Positions 18,631 to 27,422 of a stretch of 64,000 nucleotides of DNA are shown here, piece after piece. The notes beneath the pieces were generated by a model, which made no database searches, had not been told where the DNA came from, and saw only the letters and a list, made by a program, of their open reading frames with translations. Origin of the DNA: a bacterium (GTDB lineage Bacteria > Myxococcota > UBA727 > JAUIJE01). Position numbers and translations under genes: made by a program. Every line of letters begins with the position of its first letter. Position 1 is the stretch's first letter. The stretch covers positions 1 through 64,000 of the forward strand of contig JAUIJE010000005.1 of the NCBI GenBank assembly GCA_030431455.1, given 5' to 3'.

Positions 18631-21348
18631 TCAGCCGAGCTTGAGCCCGATGGGGAGCGCGTCGCCGAGCAGCTCGCGGGCGGTGGCGTCCTGGGACGCG
18701 ACCCTCTGCTCGACCATGTCCACCCAGGCCGAGGACGCGCGGCTGTCGCGGAGCTTGCGGAGCACTTTTTGGCGCAGCTCGTCCCCGATGTCGCGCGCGC
18801 GGTCGTCGGTGCGGCGCGCGATCTGGGCCGCGGCGAAGGCCGCGCCTTCGGTGTCTTTCCACTTGAGGGCCAAGAGCCGCTCGAGCCAGGACTCTGCGCA
18901 GGCCACGTCGACCACGTCGTGGGCGCTGCCGCACAGAGGTTCGCGGGCGCCGAGGCGGCCGATGCACCAATGGCTCTGGATCGTCTTGTGCTCGAGATGG
19001 TGCCAGAAGGCTTCGCCCAGCTCTTGTTTGACCGGGGCCGAGAGCCGCTCCAGCGACGCACAGAGGCGCACCATCTCGTCGTGGCCTTCGCACTTGGGCC
19101 CCTTGGGGGCTTTGCCCTCTCGCATCGATTTCGGGGTCACGTACCAGCGCACCTGGTCGAGCAGCGCCTCTTGTTGCTCTTTGGAAAGGCCGCCCGCGAT
19201 GCGCCGCCACATGACCCAATAGGCGGCCCAGTTGGGCTTTTCTTTGACGAATTGCACCCCGGGGGCGAAGAGCGAAAACGCTTCTTCCATGCGCCACTCG
19301 TCGACGGGGGCGCCGAAGCCAGGACGCAGGGTGTAGCCGAGGAGCTGGAAAAACGCGCGCTCGTGTTCGGGACTGCGGCGACGGCGCTTTTTGCCCGCAA
19401 TGAGACTGCCGCACAGCTCGCGGCTCACCGCCAGCGACCACATATCGCGCGGGCCGAGGACCTTTTCGAGTTTGCGCCGGAGCTGTTTGACGCTCTTGGG
19501 ATCGACGTCGGCTCCTTTGTTGCCGTAGTAGGCCTCGACCAGCGCCTTGGCCTCGTCCATGCGGTCGGGCAGCGGGTCGGCCTTGGTGGGCGAGGGCGTG
19601 TCGGTGTTGGTCGCGGGCTGTTCGGCCGCACGGGTGGAAAAGTCCAGGGCCCAGGAAAAGGCCGAAGCGTCGGCCACGTCGAGGCTGAGCGCGAGCGTTC
19701 CGACCTCGGTGAGCTCGGCCGAGAGCCGGACCGTGACCTCGTCGGGGGGCTGCAACACCGTGTGCACCGGGGGAAGCGCGGCCCGCGGGATGTCGTGGGG
19801 CAAAAACGCGCCGGGCTCGACCGGGGCCGCGGTCGACGACTGGCTGACCTGAAACGTCACCGGCCGGCCGAGCACCAACCGAAAGTCGCGCGGCACGGTG
19901 ACGCGTTCGCCCTCGTGCAGGCCGCGCGGCACCACCGACAGCGCGCGCGCGGTGCCGTCATCGTCCACGTCGATGAAATACCCGCGCGCGGCCCCGGACA
20001 CGATGCGCGTGCCCTGCCCGCGCCGCACCTGTGCATAGTGGGCCGCGCCGAGGGCCACGGCCTGGTCGAGCGCGGCATCGTCGAGGGACACGACGTGGGG
20101 GACCTTTGCGAACCAGCCCGCGAACACCTGGGTGAGCCGTTCGCGGATGCGCGCGCTTTTGAACACCCCGCCGTTGAGCACCACCGCGTCGGGCACGCAC
20201 AGTCCGTGTTCGGTCTTCGCCCCCCGGGCCGCGGCCGCGGCACAATGCGCCTGCAAAAACGAGCACACGTGGCGCGAGATGGCCGCGTCACGTTCGTAGG
20301 GCAAGCCCAGCGTCGAGAGCGCGGCCCGGGCTTCGTGCTGCACGCCCTCGCCGGGACCGGTGAGCGGGAAGAACCCGTCGAGGACAAGCTCCTCGGTCCG
20401 CGCCCGGGAGAGCGTCGCCGTCTTGGCCCCGGACAGAAGCGAGCGGCCCCGCCCGGACAGGGTCACGCCCATCTCGTCGGGCCCGCCGGCGGACAGCAGG
20501 CTCTCTTTGGCCAATCGCGCAGACTGGCTCAGCTGGGCCCAGCGCGCCGCGGTGAGGCTGCCGACGGTGCCGGTCAGCTCCTGCTCGGCCACCCGGGCCA
20601 AGGTCGCGTCCATGTTGTCGCCGCCGAGCATGAGGTGTTCGCCCACCGCGATGCGCGAGAGCTGGCCGTGGTCGTCGCGGCTGAGCAACGTGAGGTCGGT
20701 GGTCCCGCCCCCGACGTCGACGACGAGGATGAGCTGGTGGCCGGCCAAGGGGTCTTGGCCCGGTTGGGACAAAAGCGCGTAGACCGCGGCTTGCGGTTCT
20801 TCCAGGAGGCGAAAGGTGGAGAGCCCGGCCTGTTGCGCGGCTTGTTCGGTCAGGCGCCGCGCGACCTCGTCGAACGACGCGGGCACGGTGATGACCACGT
20901 CCTGGGCCGCGAGGTCCTCGTCGGTGGCGAAGCGGTACGCGCCCTTGACGTGCTCCAGGATCGCCGCGGTCACCGCCACCGGGGACAGGCGGCGCACGTC
21001 GTCGAGGCCCCCCCAGGGCAGGATGTCCGCGGTGCGATCGACCCCGGCATAGCTGAGCCAACTTTTGGCGCTCACGATCTGGCGGCCGGGCACCTTCGCC
21101 CCCTGGGCGTGCGCATAGGCCCCGACGAACCACGGGCGCGGGGTCTCGAAAAACGGCAGCCCGCGGTCTTGGTCACTGCCCTCGGCCGCCGCCGGCAGGT
21201 ACAGCACCGAGCTCAGCTTCTCGAGCGCGCTTTGCTCGCCGGGCGCGGTGTGCTGCAAAAGCGGCAACACGATGGGGGCGGCGCCGTCTTTGGACCGCGC
21301 CAGCACCGTGTGGGTGGTGCCGAGATCGATGCCGACCAGACTGCTCAC
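18631..21348 (-). CDS. Hsp70-family chaperone with DUF3731-like C-terminus
   Basis: A 905-residue Hsp70 relative. The nucleotide-binding domain (about 1-430) shows VGIDLGTTHTVLARS, VVITVPASFDEVARR, LILVVDVGGGTTDLTLL, LGGDNMDATLA and VVLNGGVFKSARIRER. A short beta substrate-binding-like part follows (to about 565). The last 330 residues are a separate helical region (HERAFFQLLGYTLRPGFGAP, VMWRRIAGGLSKEQQEALLDQVRWY) that fits the DUF3731 domain found with such Hsp70s; the classical helical lid and its DnaK C-terminus are absent. The GTG at 21348 overlaps the stop of the upstream Hsp70 gene by four bases. Client proteins are unknown. Confidence 0.88.
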   Translation of the reverse strand: MSSLVGIDLGTTHTVLARSKDGAAPIVLPLLQHTAPGEQSALEKLSSVLYLPAAAEGSDQDRGLPFFETPRPWFVGAYAHAQGAKVPGRQIVSAKSWLSYAGVDRTADILPWGGLDDVRRLSPVAVTAAILEHVKGAYRFATDEDLAAQDVVITVPASFDEVARRLTEQAAQQAGLSTFRLLEEPQAAVYALLSQPGQDPLAGHQLILVVDVGGGTTDLTLLSRDDHGQLSRIAVGEHLMLGGDNMDATLARVAEQELTGTVGSLTAARWAQLSQSARLAKESLLSAGGPDEMGVTLSGRGRSLLSGAKTATLSRARTEELVLDGFFPLTGPGEGVQHEARAALSTLGLPYERDAAISRHVCSFLQAHCAAAAARGAKTEHGLCVPDAVVLNGGVFKSARIRERLTQVFAGWFAKVPHVVSLDDAALDQAVALGAAHYAQVRRGQGTRIVSGAARGYFIDVDDDGTARALSVVPRGLHEGERVTVPRDFRLVLGRPVTFQVSQSSTAAPVEPGAFLPHDIPRAALPPVHTVLQPPDEVTVRLSAELTEVGTLALSLDVADASAFSWALDFSTRAAEQPATNTDTPSPTKADPLPDRMDEAKALVEAYYGNKGADVDPKSVKQLRRKLEKVLGPRDMWSLAVSRELCGSLIAGKKRRRRSPEHERAFFQLLGYTLRPGFGAPVDEWRMEEAFSLFAPGVQFVKEKPNWAAYWVMWRRIAGGLSKEQQEALLDQVRWYVTPKSMREGKAPKGPKCEGHDEMVRLCASLERLSAPVKQELGEAFWHHLEHKTIQSHWCIGRLGAREPLCGSAHDVVDVACAESWLERLLALKWKDTEGAAFAAAQIARRTDDRARDIGDELRQKVLRKLRDSRASSAWVDMVEQRVASQDATARELLGDALPIGLKLG

Positions 21349-23099
21349 GCTTCGTGCCCCCGCACGTCGAACGAGAGCTTCCAGCGGCGGTCGGCGCCCT
21401 GCTGGCGGCAGTACAGTTCGAGGGTGCCGAGTTCGGTGTAGACCGCTTCCAATGTCACAGGAACGACCCCGGACAGCTCGCCCCCGGCGTTGTCCAAGGT
21501 GGTGCGCACCGGGGGCAGCTCGACCAACGGCGGGGCCGGCGCGACCTTGTCCCCCGGCGCATCTTCGTTGCGTTCCGACGAGGAGAAGAAGCGAAACGCG
21601 GCCGGTTGGCCGACCATGAGCCCGAGCGGTTGGGACAGCGCGGTGGTGTCCCCCGCGGTCATGCCCACGGGGGCGATGCACACCGCGTCGAGGGCGGGGG
21701 GCATGCCGGGGATGGCGAGCTCGTTGCGTTCGATGCCGACATAGTAGCTGCGGGCGGTGCCGGACTTGATGCGCACCCCCTCGCCCTGCTGCACCTGGGC
21801 GAAGTAGGCCGCGCCCCGGGCCACGGCCAGATCGGGGTCGCCGTCGTCGAGCACGCGCACGGGGGCTTGGCCCCGATTTTGGCGCCAACGGTTCAGCTGT
21901 GCACAGATGCGGTCCCGCACCCCGGCGGCTTTGGTCACGCCCCCGTTGAACAACACCACGCTGGGCAGGTCGTCCTCGTGCACGCTCCGCCGCAAAAACG
22001 CCGCCAGGTGCCGGGTGATGGCCGCGTCCCGGGCGTAGGGCAGCCCCAGGGTGGTGAGGCCCGCGGCCTGGGTCATGACCTCGGCCTCGAGGGGCACATC
22101 GGGCAAAAACGCCTGGACCACGCCCTCGGTGACGTCGGCCCGGGTCACGGTGGCGCGCAGGGTGCCCCCGATGAGTTTGCGGCCGCGGCCGGGGATGACC
22201 ACGGGCACTTCGGCCAGGCTCTCGTCGGAGAGCAGTCTTTCTTTGGCCTGGCGGCAGCCGTGAATGAGCGCGCGCAGCTGGCGATCGTCGAGGGTGGTGC
22301 CTTGCTGTTCGAGCGCGAGCTTGGCCCGGACCGCGAGGGCCAGGTCCATGTTGTCGCCGCCGAGCAAGATGTGATCGCCCACCGCGACCCGTTCGAGCCC
22401 GAGGGCGCCGTCGTCGTCGACCGCACGGATGAGCGAAAAGTCGCAGGTGCCGCCCCCGATGTCGACGACGAGCACGGTCTCATCGACGGTGAGCTCATCG
22501 CGCCAGGTGCCCTCGTGGTCGCCGAGCCAGGCATAGAGCGCGGCCTGCGGCTCCTCGAGCAGCGTGACGTGGTCGCCGAGGCCCGCTTTGCCCAATGCGC
22601 GTTCGGTCAGCGAGCGCGCCACCGCATCGAACGACGCGGGCACGGTCACCACCACCGGCGCGTCCGCGAGCACGTAGCTGTCGTCGTGGGCCCGGGCCGC
22701 GTGCACCATGTGCGAGAGCAGAAGCGTGGCCACCTCGATGGGCGAGCGTTTGGTCACATCCTCGGGCGCGCCGGGGGGCAGAATCGCTGCGGTGCGGTCC
22801 ACCCCAGCGTGGCCGAGCCACGACTTCGACGAGGAGATGACCCGCAACGGGGTCTCGGCCCCGCGCTGCTGGGCATAGCGGCCCACCACCGCCTGCGGGT
22901 CCGCGTCAAAGGGCAGCTCAAAGCCGCCCTCGCCCGCCGCCGGCGCATACACAAACGACGGCAACTTGTCGTCGACGATGCGCTCGCCTGGGGCGGCAAT
23001 TTGCGCCAAGGGAACAACCTGGGCCGGGCCCTCGCCGTCGTGCACCGCCACCGCGCAGTGGGTGGTCCCGAGGTCGATGCCAAACACGCGCTTGCTCAC
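21345..23099 (-). CDS. Hsp70-family chaperone, short, without lid
   Basis: A 584-residue Hsp70 relative with all ATPase signatures: FGIDLGTTHCAVAVHDG, VVVTVPASFDAVARS, TVLVVDIGGGTCDFSLI, LGGDNMDLALAVRAK and VVLFNGGVTKAAGVRDR. A beta-rich substrate-domain-like stretch follows to the end (LPPVRTTLDNAGGELSG, LGTLELYCRQQ); the helical lid of DnaK is missing. It overlaps the upstream DUF2760 gene and the downstream second Hsp70 gene by four bases each (ATGA, GTGA), so the three proteins are probably made in fixed ratio and may form one complex. No J-protein or GrpE gene is adjacent. Confidence 0.9.
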   Translation of the reverse strand: MSKRVFGIDLGTTHCAVAVHDGEGPAQVVPLAQIAAPGERIVDDKLPSFVYAPAAGEGGFELPFDADPQAVVGRYAQQRGAETPLRVISSSKSWLGHAGVDRTAAILPPGAPEDVTKRSPIEVATLLLSHMVHAARAHDDSYVLADAPVVVTVPASFDAVARSLTERALGKAGLGDHVTLLEEPQAALYAWLGDHEGTWRDELTVDETVLVVDIGGGTCDFSLIRAVDDDGALGLERVAVGDHILLGGDNMDLALAVRAKLALEQQGTTLDDRQLRALIHGCRQAKERLLSDESLAEVPVVIPGRGRKLIGGTLRATVTRADVTEGVVQAFLPDVPLEAEVMTQAAGLTTLGLPYARDAAITRHLAAFLRRSVHEDDLPSVVLFNGGVTKAAGVRDRICAQLNRWRQNRGQAPVRVLDDGDPDLAVARGAAYFAQVQQGEGVRIKSGTARSYYVGIERNELAIPGMPPALDAVCIAPVGMTAGDTTALSQPLGLMVGQPAAFRFFSSSERNEDAPGDKVAPAPPLVELPPVRTTLDNAGGELSGVVPVTLEAVYTELGTLELYCRQQGADRRWKLSFDVRGHEA

Positions 23100-23641
23100 A
23101 GCTCCACCTCCGCGGGGGCCAACACCCGGTCATCGTGGGACGCGTCCCGGGCCGGCAATGTTACAGCATTGGCTTTCCAGCCCGCGTGCACCAATGTGCC
23201 TGTGTAGGGCGGCTGCCCGGTGACGTTGCCGGTGAGCTTCACCGTGGTGGGGTCAAAGCCGGCCGGCACCGTGACCTGCGACTCCTCCGCCTCGGCGCGC
23301 ACCGGGCCGAGACCACAAAGCTGGCCCACGGCCTTCTTGCAGCCTTCGTGCACCGCCCGCGCGGCCGCCCCGACGTCCGCGTCGGGGTACGAGGTCACGT
23401 CCTCTTGCACAAAATCGAGCAGGCGGCCCTCGCGCTGGAGCACGGAGAGCACGATCAGCGCCCCCTCCTCGCGCGCGGCCTTGACCAAGGCATCGGTGTC
23501 GACGGGGGGCGGCGCGGTCGCGGGCTCTTCGCTCTTCTCCGGCAGCGCCGCGTGGGGTGGCGCATCCTGCACCAGCAACTTCGCCACCTCGGCGGAAAAC
23601 AGCACTTTGAGGGCCCACGACAGCCGTTCGAAAAAACCCAC
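23096..23641 (-). CDS. DUF2760 family protein
   Basis: A 181-residue protein that fits the DUF2760 family, known from its place beside unusual Hsp70 genes. The core ALIVLSVLQREGRLLDFVQEDV, the segment YPDADVGAAARAVHEGCKK and the beta-rich C-terminus (TGNVTGQPPYTGTLVHAGWKA) are characteristic. I chose GTG 23641 because AAGGAG lies 7 nt upstream; the longer TTG start at 23710 lacks a site. It begins GFFERLSWALKVLFS, an amphipathic helix that could touch membrane or a partner. It is the first gene of the Hsp70 operon. Function unknown; a dedicated cochaperone or client adaptor is a reasonable guess. Confidence 0.85.
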   Translation of the reverse strand: MGFFERLSWALKVLFSAEVAKLLVQDAPPHAALPEKSEEPATAPPPVDTDALVKAAREEGALIVLSVLQREGRLLDFVQEDVTSYPDADVGAAARAVHEGCKKAVGQLCGLGPVRAEAEESQVTVPAGFDPTTVKLTGNVTGQPPYTGTLVHAGWKANAVTLPARDASHDDRVLAPAEVEL

Positions 23642-23760
23642 GCCCTTGCTCCTTGCTGCGCCATCCAGCGCCACACGCTGGCTCTTGTGCGGCGCGTTAG
23701 CAGTTCGCAAGGGGCTTGTCGCGGGTTGAACGTGAGGCCGGACATTGCCAGGCTCCCCCC

Positions 23761-25278
23761 ATGCACACGCTGTCCCTCGTCGGCCGACCGGCCCTTGTCC
23801 GCCTGGCCCTCCTGTCCGCCGCGTTCGGTGTCGCGGGCCCCGTCCAGGCCCTGTCGCTCAACAAGCTGGAGCTGTCCGCCAGCGGCCAGATTCAGCACAC
23901 CCTGACCGTCGACCTCGACGGGGACGGCCTCAACGATCTGCTCGCCACCGCCCGCGAGGGCAAATCGGCGAGGCCCCAGCGCACCCTCTACGTCTGGAAA
24001 GGCAAGACCACCGGCTTTTCCAAGAACCCGGACATCACCCTCGACCTGCCCTGGACGGTGGTGGGCATCGACGCCTGCGACGTCGACCCCGCCCCCGGGC
24101 GCGAGATCGTGGCCCTCACCGCCAAGGGCCTCGAGGCGTTCAAGGCCCAGGGCAACGGCTACGCGAAAAAGCCCATCAACGTGATGTCGCTCCGCCCCGC
24201 GGTCCCCTACCCCGACCCCGCCGACGCGCCCTTCTTAGAGCTGTGCATGGAGCCGAAGGGCGCCAAGACCAAAGAGCTCTGGGTGCCGGTGGTGCGTGGC
24301 GTTCAAATCGTCATCAACCGCGGCGACGTCCTCGAGAAGGGCCCGCTGTTGCCCATCTGGCCGGTGGCCGAAAACCTCGTGCCCGACGAGTTCCGCGGCC
24401 CGCGCAAACGGCGTGACTATTCCCTGTTGACCCAGCTGGCGGTGCCGCAGCTCTACTCCATCGACGTCGACAAAGACGGCGACGATGACCTGCTCGGCAC
24501 GATCGAAGATCGGGTTTGGCTGTTCTTGCGCGACGGCGGCACCCTCGCGAGCCGGCCCGCCTCGCAGCTCAACTTCCTGCTCCGCACCGAGGAGGAGTGG
24601 CGGGAAAACAAGAACCGCCTCCAGGTCTTTTTCGGCGACGTCACCGGCAATGGCTACCCCGACGCGGTGACGGTCAAGAGCACCGGCTCGATCCAAAACC
24701 TCAAGACCGACCTGCGCGTCTACCAGGGCAAAGGGGCCAAGGGTTTTGAAAAACGGCCGATGGTGACCCGCCAGGCCGACGGCTACGCCATCCCCGAAGG
24801 GGTGGTTGACCTCGACGGAGACGGCGTGTTCGAGATCCTCGAGCCCACCCTCGACACCAGCCCCATGGTCATCGCCCGCTTGGTGGTCACGGGCAAGATC
24901 GCGATGTCGTTTGTGGCCCTGAAGGTCAAAAACGGAAAGTTCGTCGAGGGGGACGCCATGGACTTGGACTTCTTGTTCGACCCCGGCGGCAGCGGGGTCA
25001 AAGGCACGCTCCCGCTGTTCGGCTACGACGTTGACGGGGACAAGGTGAGCGACCGCGTCGACCTCGGCCTCGGCGACCAGGTGTCGGTGGTGCGCGGGCA
25101 GAAGGGCAACCCGGTGTTTCAGGAGGATCCGGCGTTCACCGGCAGCGTGCCCTCGTCGCGAAAGGCGTCCTGGTACTGGCTGCGGGAGGGGTCGCCGGCG
25201 TCGTTTGTGGTGTTCAGCCCCAAGGACAAAGAGGTGGGCAACCGCCTGTACGTCTTCTGGAACCAGGCCGCGCGCTGA
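23761..25278 (+). CDS. Exported FG-GAP/VCBS-repeat protein
   Basis: The 505-residue product starts with a signal peptide (LVRLALLSAAFGVAGPVQA, cleavage about residue 31). The mature part has several beta-propeller blades of the FG-GAP/VCBS type, marked by calcium-loop motifs DLDGDGLNDLLA, DVDKDGDDDLLG, DVTGNGYPDAVT, DLDGDGVFEILE and DVDGDKVSDRVD. Such proteins are secreted or surface-bound; ligand unknown. The ATG at 23761 is not well marked by an SD but fits the signal peptide. It is divergent from the DUF2760-Hsp70 operon. Confidence 0.85.
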   Translation: MHTLSLVGRPALVRLALLSAAFGVAGPVQALSLNKLELSASGQIQHTLTVDLDGDGLNDLLATAREGKSARPQRTLYVWKGKTTGFSKNPDITLDLPWTVVGIDACDVDPAPGREIVALTAKGLEAFKAQGNGYAKKPINVMSLRPAVPYPDPADAPFLELCMEPKGAKTKELWVPVVRGVQIVINRGDVLEKGPLLPIWPVAENLVPDEFRGPRKRRDYSLLTQLAVPQLYSIDVDKDGDDDLLGTIEDRVWLFLRDGGTLASRPASQLNFLLRTEEEWRENKNRLQVFFGDVTGNGYPDAVTVKSTGSIQNLKTDLRVYQGKGAKGFEKRPMVTRQADGYAIPEGVVDLDGDGVFEILEPTLDTSPMVIARLVVTGKIAMSFVALKVKNGKFVEGDAMDLDFLFDPGGSGVKGTLPLFGYDVDGDKVSDRVDLGLGDQVSVVRGQKGNPVFQEDPAFTGSVPSSRKASWYWLREGSPASFVVFSPKDKEVGNRLYVFWNQAAR

Positions 25279-25290
25279 CCCCAGCACAAA

Positions 25291-25323
25291 AGAAGAAAAA
25301 AGCGCCGCTCCGAAGAGCGGCGC
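25291..25323 (-). terminator. Intrinsic terminator of the 25.4-26.3 kb lipoprotein gene
   Basis: On the minus strand the hairpin GCGCCGCTC-TTCG-GAGCGGCGC (stem 25302-25310 with 25315-25323, perfect 9 bp with a stable UUCG tetraloop) is followed by a run of six T and further T-rich sequence. It lies 46 bp after the stop codon at 25369. The T tract is on the minus strand, so it acts on the leftward gene, not on the FG-GAP gene that ends at 25278. Confidence 0.88.
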
Positions 25324-25368
25324 CGACCATGAAGAACTCTTTGCGCCCGACGACACAGTGACAAGCGG

Positions 25369-26262
25369 TCAGGGCGCCAGCTCGGCCGCGGCCCGCTGTC
25401 GCGCGTAGCAGTCGTTGCGGGCTTCTCGGTAGAAGGCTTTTTCCGCGTCAAGCCCGATGGCGGTGTCGTAGGTCTCGAGGGCGTCGGCGTAGCGGGCCTG
25501 GGCGTCGAGAAACACCGCCTTGTTGTAGAGCACGGCCGCGTCCTGAGGGTTTTGGGCCAAGCGCTCGTCGGCCATGGCGATGGCGGCGTCGAGGTCGCCG
25601 CCCTGGGCGATGTCGATCATCGGGCGCAGGCTCTCGTCGTCGCTGTCGAGGGGCACCGCGTGGGTGCGGGTGTGGGGGGCGATGGTGGACACGATTTCGG
25701 CCAGCGCCGCGTCGGCGGCGTCGCGCAACAGATCGACGTCGGGCACGTCAACGTCCTCGGTCTCGCGCACCGCGTGGTACGTCACGCCGTTCATCAGGGC
25801 AAAGCCATCGTCGGCCGCGAGGTACACGTCGAGACGCACCTCGGCGCGGCGGATGGGCACGAACAGGTCATAGACATTGCCGGCCTCGTCCGTCGCCTCT
25901 TGCACCACGTAGTCATTGACCACGAAGCGCTCGAGAATGTCCACCTCGAGGGTGAGGGCTTTTTGCGGCAGGGCCTGTTGGTTGTTCAGCTGCAGCCCGC
26001 CGTCGTCGTCGTGCACCAAGATCGCGCGGTCGTGGCTCTCGTCGCGCACCCCGAAGTAGCCGTTGGATTGAAACTTGTTCGTCAGGGTGTTCCGCAGCTC
26101 GTCGAGAGCGCCGGGCGCGCCGTAGCCATCGATGAGCACCACGGTGTCGGCGTCGCCGAAGTCCACCTCGCCCTTTTCCCAGGTCGAGAAGCGCAGGCTC
26201 TCGCCGCCACAAGCGGTGAGCGAAGCGGTGAACATCAAGATGCAAGCCGTCTGGCGAAGCAT
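25369..26262 (-). CDS. Lipoprotein with C-terminal TPR repeats
   Basis: A 297-residue lipoprotein with the signal MLRQTACILMFTASLTAC, lipidated at C18. I chose ATG 26262 because AGGAGG lies 6 nt upstream; an ATG two codons earlier abuts that site. The middle part (about 25-190) has mixed strands and helices and resembles the nucleotide-independent periplasmic domains of other myxobacterial lipoproteins. The end (about 220-290) holds two TPR-like units (GDLDAAIAMADERLAQNP, YADALETYDTAIGLD), so it probably scaffolds protein contacts in the envelope. Exact family not recognised. Confidence 0.8.
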   Translation of the reverse strand: MLRQTACILMFTASLTACGGESLRFSTWEKGEVDFGDADTVVLIDGYGAPGALDELRNTLTNKFQSNGYFGVRDESHDRAILVHDDDGGLQLNNQQALPQKALTLEVDILERFVVNDYVVQEATDEAGNVYDLFVPIRRAEVRLDVYLAADDGFALMNGVTYHAVRETEDVDVPDVDLLRDAADAALAEIVSTIAPHTRTHAVPLDSDDESLRPMIDIAQGGDLDAAIAMADERLAQNPQDAAVLYNKAVFLDAQARYADALETYDTAIGLDAEKAFYREARNDCYARQRAAAELAP

Positions 26263-26387
26263 GGTCATCCTCCTGGGCAAGCGCCCGGTGTTGGTTGCTT
26301 CATCGACGGGGGCCACCGCGCGACTGTTCAGGCCGTCCCGATGACGAAGCTCACGGCGTGCGGAATATCCGGCGGTTGGCGGGCGCG

Positions 26388-27320
26388 TCAGTCCGTGCCG
26401 GCGAGGGCCTTCAGCGCGCGGAACACCGCTTGGTGGCCTTCGAGCTTGTGGCTCAGCTCTTCTGCGCGGCGCAACGTAACCTGAGAAAACCCAAGGAAAT
26501 CGCCCTCTTGGCGCACGATACGCACCGTCGCGTCCACCCGGAGGTCAAAGTCCACCACCGCCTGCAGCACGCGGTTGTCGGCGGTGACCACGTGCACGGG
26601 CAGGCCCTCGAACCGCACCGGGAACAGGTCGCGGCTGATCACGATGCGGACCGCGCATTGGGTGTCGGCGCGCCCCACCGTGACCAGCGTGTCCGCGGGC
26701 TCGTCGAGCCGGATGCGCAACAGCTCGGCCGGCAGCGCGAGCTCAAACGAGAGCCGGCCCTGGCGGTGGCTGCGCGACAGCTCGCCCACCCGCTCGAGGT
26801 AGGCGGCGTTCATCACCCCGTCGGGCAAGAGCGGACTGAGCCGGCCGAGCGACCGGGTGGGGCTCTTGTCGAGGACGGGGCCGTCGAGACCGGCGGGACC
26901 GCAACGGCGCACCCCCGCCTGTTTGGCCACCGGCCCGAGGGCGCGCCGCAACACCGCCAGGCGCGCGTCGGCGGCGCGCTCCTTTTGGTCGTATTCAGCG
27001 TTGAGCCGGGCGAGCCGCTCGCGCCAGCGTTCTTTTTTGCCGTCGTCGTCGAGGGCCGTGGCCGACGACGGGTCCCCGCGTTCGCCCGCGCCGTCGACGG
27101 GGGGCGGCGGCTCGACAGGAAATGCCTCGACGGGGCCATCGACGCTGGTGCTCGCGGCTTGTTCAGGCAGCTCGTCGAGCACGACGATCTCGAGGGGGGG
27201 TGGCGCGTCGACTTCGATCTCGGCGACGAGCGCGTACACCGCGACCGCCCCGTGGACCATCACCGACAGCCCGCCCGCGAACAGCAGACCAAACCAACGT
27301 TCTGTGAACCCGGCGTGCAC
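26388..27320 (-). CDS. Membrane-anchored periplasmic protein, TonB-like N-terminus
   Basis: A 310-residue protein whose GTG start has AGGA seven bases upstream. A single N-terminal helix (WFGLLFAGGLSVMVHGAVAVYALV) is followed by Pro/Glu-rich sequence (APPPLEIVVLDELPE, EPPPPVDGAG), the layout of TonB/energy-transduction proteins. A charged coiled coil (KKERWRERLARLNAEYDQKERAADARL) and a C-terminal beta-rich domain of about 160 residues follow. The TonB C-terminal signature was not recognised, so only the topology is similar. It shares a 102-bp divergent spacer with the GDGD lipoprotein at 27423. Confidence 0.72.
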   Translation of the reverse strand: MHAGFTERWFGLLFAGGLSVMVHGAVAVYALVAEIEVDAPPPLEIVVLDELPEQAASTSVDGPVEAFPVEPPPPVDGAGERGDPSSATALDDDGKKERWRERLARLNAEYDQKERAADARLAVLRRALGPVAKQAGVRRCGPAGLDGPVLDKSPTRSLGRLSPLLPDGVMNAAYLERVGELSRSHRQGRLSFELALPAELLRIRLDEPADTLVTVGRADTQCAVRIVISRDLFPVRFEGLPVHVVTADNRVLQAVVDFDLRVDATVRIVRQEGDFLGFSQVTLRRAEELSHKLEGHQAVFRALKALAGTD

Positions 27321-27422
27321 GGTGTCATCCTACCGTCTGACGCCCTGACGGTCTGTTTCAGAACCTTTCCAGCCCAGGGCGCGTCCGGCTTGGTAGGACG
27401 ATGGGGTCAAAAGGAGTTGGTC

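Noticed and set aside
18769-21441. 890-codon open frame on the plus strand
   Set aside because: It mirrors the second Hsp70 gene; no domain, no ribosome site, and residue mix typical of antisense frames.
21354-23207. 617-codon open frame on the plus strand
   Set aside because: Antisense to the short Hsp70 gene.
25291-25323. Terminator for the plus-strand FG-GAP gene
   Set aside because: The poly-A/T tract lies on the wrong side for the plus strand; it is a proper terminator only for the leftward gene.
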